A stretch of DNA of 64,000 nt from Candidatus Anammoximicrobium sp. (lineage in GTDB: Bacteria; Planctomycetota; Planctomycetia; Pirellulales; Pirellulaceae). The notes beneath the pieces were generated by a model. That model saw nothing but the letters and a program-made list of their open reading frames with translations, was not told the origin of the DNA and searched no databases. This document shows positions 50,901-62,900 of this stretch, piece after piece. Location: contig JAAYYU010000061.1 of assembly GCA_012515235.1 (NCBI GenBank), positions 22,370 to 86,369 on the forward strand. Direction: 5' to 3'. Position numbers and translations under genes: made by a program. Within the stretch, counting starts at the first letter, position 1. Each line of letters begins with the position of its first letter.

Positions 50901-53900
50901 GGACGCCAGCCGATTGGACGCGGCGCTGACCCTGTTCCGCGACCCCTACGCGACCGTGACTTCGGACTTTGGCAGCAGCGGCGCAGCCCGCTTGCGGTTT
51001 ACCGCCGCCAATCCGGGCGTGTTCGGCAACGATGTCCGCGTGTTCGTCCAGAAGGCCGACTTTGGCGGAGCGGGCCTGCCCACGGTGTCCGTCACCGGGC
51101 ACACCATCACGCTGACGTTGAACACGAATCCTGGCAACCGCAGCCGGGCTCAGGACGTCATCGCCGCCATCACGGGCAGCACGGCCGCCAGCCGGCTGGT
51201 GACGGTATCGCAGTTGTCGGGAGCGGGCACCGCCGACATCACCGGGATTCTGGCGGGAACGACGCTGGCCCTGAGCGGAGGCAACCGCGAGACGATCGCC
51301 CAGAACGACGACTACAACGGCGACGACCCGTTCCTGGGCATCGAGTTGCAACCGGGCACGTACTACCTGGGCGTGACGGCCAAGGGGAACACGAGCTACG
51401 ACCCGACGGTGTCCGACACGGGGTACGGCGGTCAGTCGGACGGAGCGTACGAATTGAAGCTGGCGTTCGAAACCGCGCCGGGATCGTCGCTAGTGGACCT
51501 CGACAACCCCGACCAGGACGCCACGGCGCTGGACGGCGACGCCGACCGCGTGGCAGGCGGAGCGTTTAACTTCTGGTTCGAGACCGGCAACACGATCTTT
51601 GTGGACAAGGCCTCGGCCACGGCGCCGACGCTCCAGGACGGATCGCTGGCCAGGCCGTTCAACACGATCGCCGCGGCAGTGCAGAAGGCGGCGTCCCGGA
51701 TCGTCGTGCCCGTCGAAGGGGCGGACGGCTTGACCGACGGCGACTACTTTACCGTCAGTGACGGTTTCCATCCCACGCGATTCTTCGAGTTCGACATCGG
51801 GGGCGACGGCGTGGTGGGCACCAACAAGGCCATCGTCATCGCGGCGGGGGATTCGGCCGCTGATGTGGCGGCGGCCATCGCCGCCGCGATCAACGCGGAA
51901 GGTCCCGGCGGCACGGGAGCCCTGCAAACCACGGCCGTGGCGACCGGGGACTACGTGGACCTGAGCGGCGCCGACACGCTGGACGTCAGCGAGTCGCTGG
52001 GCCTGCTGCGGGCGCAGAGCTTGCTACGGATCGCCGGCAACGGCGGCGCCGACCGCAACCTGAACACGCTGAACGACGCGCTGCCGTACTTGATCGGCGT
52101 GGACAACGTAGACAACACGCTGGCCGACGGCCGCAACCTGGACGTGCCACAGGGCGTGACCCTGATGATCGATGCCGGGGCGGTGTTGAAACTGCAGAGC
52201 GCCAACATCGACGCCGGAACGCCTGTGTTGGGCGCCAATCGCCAGAACGGCTCCGTCCAGTTGCTGGGCACGCCCGGCACGCGCGTCTATCTGACCTCGT
52301 TCCGCAACGACGCCATGGGCGGCGACACCGACGGGGTGTCGACGGGCGCGGATCCTGGCAACTGGGGCGGCGTGGTGCTCCGCCACGATTCCGACATGAA
52401 CCTGGGCGGCACGCCGGACCTTGGTTTGGACGTCTATCTGAACACCGTGTTCCAGGCCGACTTGAGCTTCGGCGGCGGGCAGGTCGACGTGAACGGCGTC
52501 CTGGACGTGTACGATCCGGTCCACGTCGTCAGCCAGCGTCCGACGGTCGCCTACTCGCGGATCACCAAAAGCGCCGGCGCCGCCATCTCGGCCGACCCGG
52601 ACAGCTTCGACGATTCGCGCGGCCGGTCGGGCCCGGACATCCACGGCAACCTGGTCACGGACAATTCGCTCAACGCGCTGTTCGTCCGCATCAAGACGTC
52701 GTTCGGCACGCCGATCGACAAGCTCAGCGTGAACGCCCGCTTCGACGAGCAGGACATCACGTACGTCATCGCCGAGAACCTGCAGCTGGTGGGCAACGCG
52801 GGCGGGATACTGATCAACAACGAAGTCCAGGAACTCAAGGCGCTCGGCAACCCGACCGGCGGCAAGTTCACCATCAACGGCACGCCCGTGGATTGGAATG
52901 CCGACGCAGCGGCCATCAAGATGGCGTTGGAAGGCCTGGGTTCGTTTGGCCCTGGTGCCGTGCGGGTGACCGGCGGGCCGCTGCCGCAAGCGGCCGTGGT
53001 GATCGAATACGTCAATCAGGCCGGCAGCGCGGATCGGCCGGATTTGGTCATCGGCAGCGATCCCACGGATCCCTTGGTCGGCGGTGCCGTGGTGACCAGC
53101 ACCGTGGCCGAGGGCGGGCGCAAAACGGCTCGGCCCGGCGGACGATTGCTGGTGGATCCGGGGGTGGTCGTCAAGTTGAGCGGGGCGCGGATCGAGGCGG
53201 AACGCGGCTCGGCCGTGTTGATCGCCGAGGGCACGGCGGAAAAGCCGGTGATCTTCACGTCCTTGAAGGACGACCGCTACAGCGGCGCCGGCGGCACGTT
53301 CGATACGGCCAGCGACGGATTCGGCACGATCGCCACGAACACTCCCGCAGAGGGCAATTGGGGCGGTCTGCTGTTCAACCTGAACACCCGCGGCAGCATC
53401 GACCATGCTTACCTCGCCTATGCCGGCGGCCAGACGCCGGTGGAGGGCGGCACGGGCAGCTTCAATGCCATCGAGGTCCACGAAGCCACGCTGCGCGTGG
53501 CCAACACCACGTTCGAGAGCAACGCCAACGGAGCCAGTATCACCGGCACGCGGTCGGGCCGCGAAACCAACGATGCGGCGGTGATCTTCGTCCGCGGGGC
53601 CCAGCCGGTGATTGTCAACAACGTGTTCCACAACAACGCCGGGGCGGTGATCAGCATCGACGCCAACGCCCTGAAGGCGGTCAGCGTCACGGATCCGGGC
53701 CGGGCCACGGGCGAGGTCGGCTCCTTCGTCCAGTTTGCCAACAACCAGGGTCCGCTGGTCGGCTTGAACCGCATGGCGAACGATTCCAACCTGGGCGCCA
53801 TTCTGGGCATGAAAGTCCGTCCGGGGCCGCTGGACACGGCGACCGTCTGGGACGACACGGACATCGTCCACGTGTTGGCTTCCGGCCAGATCACGGACGA

Positions 53901-56900
53901 CAAGTTCCATTCGGTGGGCGGGCTTCGCTTGCAGAGCGCCCCCGACGCCAGCCTGGTCGTCAAGCTCGGCACCGGGGCCGGTTTCCGGATTGGGACGTCC
54001 AGCAGCGATCTGCTGGAAGTCGCCGACCGCATCGGCGGCAGCATGCAGATTGCCGGCGCGCCGGGCTTCCCGGTGGTGCTGACGTCCCTGCGCGACGATT
54101 CGGTGGGCGCCAGCCTGGACCCCGCCGGTTTCCCGCAGACCGACACCAACGGAGACGGCGGCGCCACGTCGCCCGCCGCGGGCGACTGGAACGAGATCCT
54201 GTTCGACAAGTACGCCAACGACACGAACGTGGTCGTGGTGAACGAGATCGAAAAACCGTTGACGGGCGGGATCGACCTCAACGGCACGCCGGCCCTGGCC
54301 CAGACGCTGGGCGACCTGGCGCCGAACTTGAAGAGCGCCAACGAGAACCGCCGCGGCGGCTTCCAGGTTCATGGTTACGTCAGCTTGGACGCGCCCAGCG
54401 ACGTGGACGTGTACAGCTTTACCGCCGACGCCGGCACCGAAGTCTGGTTGGACCTGGACAAAATCAACCCCGCCCTGGACACGGTGTTGGAACTGGTCAG
54501 CTCCACCGGCGTCGTGCTGGCCCGCTCGCAGGACAACACCACGCTGACCTCCGGGGCCGTGACCGCCCTGGAGTTGACCAAGGCCCCGTACCTGGGCGGC
54601 GACTTCTATGCCACGACGATCAACGACGCCGGGATGCGGTTGGCCCTGCCGGGGACGGCAGGCAGCACCAATACCTATTTCGTCCGCGTCCGCAGCAACC
54701 CGGCCGTCAACAACCTGACGGACCTGAAAGGCGGCTTGACCAGCGGCCAGTACCAGTTGCAGGTCCGCCTGCAGCAACGCGACCAGCAGCCGGGCGTGGC
54801 GGTCCGCTTTGCGGACGTCCGCTACGCCACCAACGGCGTCCATGTCAAGGGACTTCCGTATCACAGCCCGCTGACCGGCGAGGGCGCCGAGTCGCCGGGG
54901 GACAACCAGAGCCGGGGCGCCGCCAACCCGCTGGGCAACGCATTGGCCTCGGACCGCGGCAGCGTTAGCTTCGGGGGGGCTCTGAGCGCGGCCAGCGATA
55001 TCGACTTCTACCGCTTCTCGCTAAACTACCAGCAGATCCAGAGCATTCCGGGGGTCAACAACGGCGGCAAGTCCTGGGCCACGGTCATCGACCTGGACTG
55101 GGCCGACGGCTTGACGCGGCCCGACACGACGATCGCGCTGTTCGACTCCGCCGGCCGCCTGATCTACGTCGGGCGGGCTTCGAACGTGCAAGACGATCAG
55201 CCCGCACCGGGGCAGGGCCAGGACGTCGACGACCTGACGCGCGGCAGCGTGACTCCCAAGGACCCCTTCATCGGCACGGCTCACTTGCCGGCGACCGGGG
55301 CGACCTATTACCTGGCGGTCGTGAACAACCAGCAGTTGCCGACCGCGTTGAACGCCCAGTTCCTCTCCAGTTCCGCGTACACCGACGTCCGGCTGGAGCC
55401 GGTCAATTCGCTCAAGAGGATTGCCGAGGACCACATCGGCTTCGTCGGGTATAACTCAAACAACACGCCCATCACCGAGGTGGACGGCCTGGCGGGCGCG
55501 TTCTACGGCCCGGTGTCGCTGACGCCCGATCCCAACACGCCGCTGGTCGATACCACCAGCGCCGCCGCCCTGGCCACGCACGTGGATTCGCTGGCGTTCG
55601 AGGACGTCGTGCTGTTCAACACTCGGACCAATGGGCTGTATACCAACAATCCGCACAATGGCGCGTTGGCCACCACGATCGACAGCAACCTGGGCATTAA
55701 CAGCCGTCCCCTCCACTACGTGCAAGATATCGTGATGCGGTCGGACGGCGTGCTGTACGGCTATCAGCGCATCGATACCTACAATACCACCTCCGGCCCC
55801 ACGTACAACAACACCAACAACAACACGGCCGGCCGTCTGTTCATCTTCGACACCGGCACGGGGGCGATGACCACCGTCGGAAGCGACAGCATCCCGTCCA
55901 ACACCGTCGCGGGTTATGGACCGGGTTCGCGCGAGTTCGAAGAAGTGACGAACACCGACGACGTCGATGCCCTGACCTTCCAACGTACCGGCGTCAACGA
56001 CGCCCGGACCGCACCAACCTACAACTTGTATTACTCCGTGCGCGAGAACGGTCGTTCCAGCACCGGAACGACGACCTACAACTCGAAACTGTATCGGGCC
56101 AATCCCAGCACGGGCAGTGCGGTCTACAATTCCACCTACGGCTACGGGTGGAAGGGCGACATCCAACTGTCCGGAACCAATCCTGCCACCGCCTCGCAAG
56201 GCGTGAGCGACGGCACGAATACGGGCTACTTGAGGTTCGAAACCCGCGCTCAGGGAACGCAGGCCGAACACGTTTCGCTGCAGCTCGTGAGAGCCCCTTC
56301 CAACGACAATAGCACCAAGTTCGTCACCGTCACCGGCCTTCCCGCGGGTCCGGCGGTGGTTCGCGTTCAGATTTCGTGGGACTACTCAAACGGCAGGTCC
56401 ACGGCCAGCATTGCGAGCGTCGCCAACGCCATCAACACGAGCACGACCGCGCAGCAATACATGACGGCATCGACCACCGGGACCAGCAGTCTCGTGATTG
56501 GCGAGACCACGCTTGACGCCACCGGCAGCGACGACGACGTTAATGGCCGGGTTCAAGGCAACGTGACGGGCTTGGCGTTCGCGAATTTCACGGACACGGG
56601 CTCGACCGTGTATGGCGTAACCAGCGGCGAAGGGACTGCCGGGTTCGGCAGCCAACTGCTTGCCATCAATACGGGCAACGGCAACGCCACCATCAGCCGA
56701 GACTTTACGACGGAGGGCATCGGCACCGCCGCAAACAACGGCTTCCAGGGCTTGGCCTTGGGCCCGCAAAACGTGCCGATCGTGGTGGCGACGCTGGCCA
56801 GCGCCATGACGAAGGACCAGACGACGATCACGCTCACGGCGGTGGGTGTCGACATGGTGCCGACCACGGCCTTCGATCTGTTGGTGGACCAGGAGTTGAT

Positions 56901-59900
56901 GCGCGTCAGCGCGGGGTCCGGCGCCACGCGAAACGTGACGCGCACGCAAACCGTCGCGGCGGCGCATGCCGCGGGCGCGACGGCGAGCGTTCCCGGCTAT
57001 TTCAAGAACACGCTGTTCGCCTCGACGCAAGACGGTCGCCTGGTGGCCATGGACCCGGCGAATCCGACGCGAAACGTGATTGCCTTCGACACCGACGGCG
57101 ACCGGATTCCCGACAGCCACATTTCGACGGCCAGCAGCAGCCTTAACCAGACCCGCGGCGTGGCCTTCTCGCCGCTGGACGTCAACCTCTGGCACCCGAC
57201 CTTCCGCCGGGGTGACGGATACTTTGACACCGTTTCGGAAGGGGATGCAGGACACGGCATCAACCCTGCGCCTGACGATACCCGCACCCCCAACCGTTTC
57301 TGGCAGCAAGTGCCCGATGGCCAAGGAAACACGCGACAGCAAGTCGAGTCGTGGGGCGGACAAAGTCTGTACTTCGGGTTGGAGCGGTATCAGCACGTCA
57401 ACTACGGACAACCGCTGGTCAACGGTCGAACGGCGTATGCAAACTACCAAGCCAGCAATACGCAGTTGGGCGTCTTGGACAACTGGTGGCAGTTCGACTT
57501 GACCTCCAACGCGGACATCCAGAACAACTTCAACTTGCCCGGCGGGGCGTTTGGCCGCATGGTCACCAACTCGATCGACCTGTCGGCCTACGATGCCGAA
57601 GACAAGCCGACGTTCTATTTCAATTACTTCCTGCAAGACGGTTCCCCGTCGAATGGCGCAGGCACGACGGATTCTCCGCCGCTGATGTTCGACAGCGCGC
57701 GGGTGTTCGTCTCTGCCGACGGCGGAACGACGTGGACCCTGGTGGCCACGAACAACACCCGGCTGACCACCCCGACCGTGCCCGCCGAACTGCCCATCTT
57801 CCTGGCGGATGATTCCACGTACAACGGTTCGCCGGTCCAGCAGCTGTACAACACGGCGTCCTGGCGGCAGGCCCGCATCGATATGTCGCAATGGGCGGGG
57901 GAACCCAATGTCCAATTCCGCTTCGACTTCTCGACGGCGGGCAAGATCGGCGAGGCGATCGATCCGGACGCCGCCACGCTGCCCGGCGAGTGGGCCGGCA
58001 AGTTTTCGGCGGAGGTCGGCGACACGGGCGGAACGGGGGAAGCCTCCTGGTCCGCGCGCCGCGGGCAGAACAACGCTTTTGAAGGTTTCTACGTAGACGA
58101 CTTGATCGTGGGCTTTGCCGAACGGGGCGAGATGGTCACCGCGGCGCCCGCGGACGTGTCCGGCTTCGACAATCTGTACTCGAGTTTTGCCGGCAGCCGG
58201 GCCAACATCACTAATTTGGGCCCCCTCAACACGCCCTCCATCATCACCAGCGGGTCGTACCAGGTCGAAGTCCGCCGCGGCACCGAATACGCCGAACCGC
58301 TCACGCCCACGGACCCGCCGATGCACATCTACCAGACGTTGAACACCAACCACCGTCTGCTGAACAACCAGCCGACCAACCTGCCGCCCGTCGTGGCGAA
58401 CTTCGACGATCCGGACGAGTACGATCCGTTCAACATGAACTTGTTCGTTACAGGCGCCGGCAGCATCGAGCCGTGGGACTATGACGACGAGGAGTACGTC
58501 ACGCCGTCCCGGAGTTACAAGTCCGGCACGATCACCAGCACCCAGGTGGGCGAGTACTCCAGCCTGAAAATCAACCAGTTGGAAACCAGCGACGGCACGG
58601 TTACCTTCTGGGCACTGGTGGACGCGGCGGAGAATCCCGCGTTCCGCGCGTTCCGGCAGAATCCGAGTTTCCCCGAAATCCTGAATTGGATTGATATATC
58701 GGGCACTCCCTACGAGGCCAAGCCAGACCTGCACAACCGGTTAGAGTTCCTCATCGACGGCGACCCCCAACTGATCACAACTCAGACCTATGCAGGATAC
58801 ACCGTTGAGGTGAACTTCATTCCCGGCCAGAGTTCGTTGGCGCCGCAGTGGATTCCGCTGTCGTTCCCGATTTCGGCGGGCCTGCATGACTTCGAGTGGC
58901 GGTACACCCGCGGCCACGACACCGACTTGGGCACCAACGCGGCGTACATCGACGTGTTGGTGATTCCTCAGCCGGCCAACATTTGGCGGCTGGGCGACCA
59001 GAACGTGCCCCGCGAGCAGGGCATGGTCGTGATCGAGGGGAATTTTGTCCGGGACGTGTCGGGCACGGGGATTATCGTCGAAGCCGGGGCGCGCGACGGC
59101 AGCAACAGTTTCCCCTACGTCGGCCCGGTGCGGAAGACGCCGGTGCTGAACCAGGACCGGTTGGTGACCAGCGCCTTGGTGGTCAACAACGTGGTCTCTG
59201 ATTTCGGGACTGCGGGAATCCGCATCAGCGGCGACACCGGCACCACGCCGGAGGCTGGCGTGCCGATGGCCAAGGTGGTCAACAACACGGTGTACGGCAG
59301 GGCGACGCCGGCGGGCATCGGCATCCAGATCAGCAACGCCGCCAGCCCCACGCTGGTCAACAACATCGTGGCCAATACGGCGACGGGGATCGACACGACG
59401 CTGAACGGCTCCCTCGGTTCGCCGCCTGACATCACGACCACGCTGTTCCAGCGCAATAACGCCAACGGCACCACGGGCACCAGTCCGATTTTTGCGCCCG
59501 TGGGCGCGCCGCTGTTCGTCAATCCGGCGGTGGGCAACTTCTATCTGGCGGCCAGTTCGCCCGGCAACCCCAACCAGGCCATCGACAGCTCGCTGAACAC
59601 GCGGGTGGCCCGGCTGGAGTACACCCAGGTCACCAATCCGCTGGGCATTCCCCAGCAGGACATGTTCGCGCCGACCATCGACCGCTTCGGCCAGTTGCGC
59701 GTCGACGATCCCGGCACGCCGAACGCCACGGGCTTGGGCTCGAACATCTACATCGACCGCGGGGCCGTCGAACGCGCCGACTTCCAAGGCCCGACGGCGC
59801 GGATGGTCAACCCGTTGGACAACGATACGGCCGGCGTCGATCTGGACGCGGCGGTCACGTACATGCACATCGACCCGGCGCCCGGTTCGGCACCCTGGAC

Positions 59901-62900
59901 GCAGTTCATCCTGGAGATCATGGACGGCGGGATCGGCGTGGACGACACCTGGGCGGGCAACACGCTCCGCTATGTCCTGGCCCGCGACGGCGTGCCGCTG
60001 ATCGACGGCCGCGACTACTTCTTCGCCTACAACGCGAACACGAATCAGGCGATCTTCACGTCCGCTTCGACGTTCCCCTTGGACAGTCTGTACACGATCA
60101 CGATCGACAACACGGCGACCGGCATCCGCGATCTGGCGGGCAATATTCTGGCCCCCAATCGGACCACCGGGGGAACGGCGTTCACCATCCTCCTGGGCGG
60201 GCACAACCAGGACTACGGCGATGCGCCCGACAGCTACGGAACGACCAAGGCCAACGACGGGGCCCGGCACGTAATCTTCCCCAGCATTCCCCTGTGGCTG
60301 GGCGCCGGCGTGGACGCGGACCCGGACGGCCGCCCCACCAGCGACGCGACCGGGGACGACGCCGACTACTACGCCCTGCCGGGGACGTCCGGGATGCTGG
60401 TCGACCCGCACCCGCCGCTGGTGATTCAGACGCCGGCGGCGGTCGGACTGACCGACGGGGATACGCTGACGATCCAGGACAACCTGGGCACTTCGGTCAC
60501 GCTGACCTTCGAGCAGAACGGCACTCCCGGCGGGTTGAATGAGATCGACTACTACGACGGCGACACGGCCGAGACCGTCGGCGACCGCATCGTGCGGGGC
60601 ATTGCCAACGCCACCGGCCTGGTCGGCGTGACCGCCGTCAACCTGAACGGCGGCGCCGTGCAGATCAACGGCGCGCAGAGCGTCACGCTCCCCAGCGGCT
60701 TGAGCTACAGCAATCGCCTGCCGGCGGCGCTCCGGCTGCCGATGGACGATTACGCCGCCAACTACAACGCGGGGGCCGGCATCGACGGTTTGACCTTTAC
60801 CGTCGCGGACGGCGTCAACGCGCCGGTGACGTTCGAGTTCGACAACAACCTGCTCACGCTCAGCGGCACCACGGTGATCGCGTTCGACGCCGGCGATTCG
60901 AACGACGTGCTGGTCCGCAAGATGGTCACGGTGATCGAGGACGCCTTGTCCAACTTGACCGTGACCTGGTCCGTCACGGGGGGAGGCGACTATCAGGTGG
61001 ATCTGTCGTCGGCGCCGCTGGCCGGGACGACGACGGGGCGCGACGACGAGGACGGCGTGGTGTTCAACGGCGCGTTCCACACCGGCGTGGGCAACGCGAC
61101 GCCGGTGACCGTCACCGCTTCGGGAACGGGTTACCTGGACGCCTGGGTGGACTTTAACCACGACGACGTGTTCGGCGACGGCGAGAAAATCATCGACAGC
61201 CAACTGCTGACCGCCGGTCCGAACGTGTTTCAGGTCACCACGCCCATCAACGCAGCGTTGGGGACGACGCCGGCCCGGTTCCGCTTGAGCACGACCGGCG
61301 GGCTGGAGCCTACCGGGCTCGCGATCGGCGGCGAAGTCGAAGACTATACGATCGAGATCGTCAGCCTGGAGCCGCCGGTGGCGGTGCCGGAGTCGTACGA
61401 GGTGGACGAGGACACAGAACTCGTTTCCAGCGACACGAGCCGACCCAGCGTGCTCAGCAACGACACGCCCGGTTCGGGACCGGTGGTGGAAGCCGTGCTG
61501 GTCGATGCGCCCGAGCACGCCGCCTCCTTTACGCTGCACGCCGACGGCACGTTCACGTACACGCCGCAACCCTATTTCTACGGCACGGACTCGTTCAGCT
61601 ACGCCGCCCGCGATGCGCGGCTGACGTCCAACAACGCCGCCGTCGTGACGATCAACGTGCGGCCCGTGAACAGCGATCCTACGATCGAGCTGACGGACGT
61701 GCCTGCCAACCTGGCGGTCGACGAGGACGATCCCGCCGGGGTCGCCGTCACGGGAATCAAAATCGACGACTTGGACGACATCGACGACTTGAACGACATC
61801 CTGGTCCAGGTGACGATCACAGCGGGCAACGGGACGTTGAGCCTGCCCGCCCCTGTGATGACGCAGCGGGTGACGTTTGCGACTTACAACGACACCGTGG
61901 TCGACGGGACCAACGCGGGCGGAGCGGGCGCGCCGGCGCCGGAGAACGGCGAAGGCGGCAACCGCGACGAGAACTTCGTGCTGAACGGCGCCGGTCTGAG
62001 CACTGTCGCGTCGGGGCCCAACGAGGGCAAGCTGGTCCACTCGGCGGGACTGAACGACAGCACCAAGTGGAACCTGACCCAGAGCCCCGGCGGCCTGATG
62101 ATCCAGCTGCCGGGCGAGTGGACGATCGACGTGATCCAGATCTGGAACTTCAACGCCCAGACCTTCGAGACCTACGGCGCCACCGGATTCGATCTGTACG
62201 TGGCGTCCGGCGCCGCGCGGCCGGCGGACAAGGGCGCGATGACGGCGGTCCAGACGGGCGTGGGACTGACGCGGATGGACGCCGGGTATCCGGCCGAGTA
62301 CCTGGGCGAAACTTATGTGTCGGGCACGTCCAACGTGAACGTGATTCCGGCCGAAGTGGGCGACGCCAACGGCGGCCACGACACGCTGAGCAACGCGGAC
62401 CCGATCTCCGGCCGCTGGTTGCTGCTGGACAACCTGACCGGGACCGCCGGGCGGGTGGGCCTGTCCGAGATCCGGCTGTACGGCCGGCCGGCCGCAGCGC
62501 CGAACATCCTGATCACCGAGGGCGACGGCATCGCCGATCCGACCATGACGTTCCGCGGCACGCTGACCGACGTGACCGCGGCCCTGAACGGTTTGGTCTA
62601 CCGCAGCGACCCGGACTATAACTCGGGCAGCGGGCAGGACACGATCGAGATCGAGGTCAACGACCTGGGCAACGTCGACAAGGACACGCCGGCGGCGAAC
62701 CAGAATCCGCAGACGGCGGACGAAAATGTCACCACCCGGCGGATCGTCTGGAAAGAAGTCTCGATCAAGGTCAACCCGAAGAACGACGCGCCGGAGATTG
62801 AGCTGGCGTCCACGTCCCTGCGTGTGGATGAAGACGGCGGCGCGCCTCTGGACCCGATCGTGATCTCGGACATCGACGCCGGTACCGATCCCGCTTGGCG

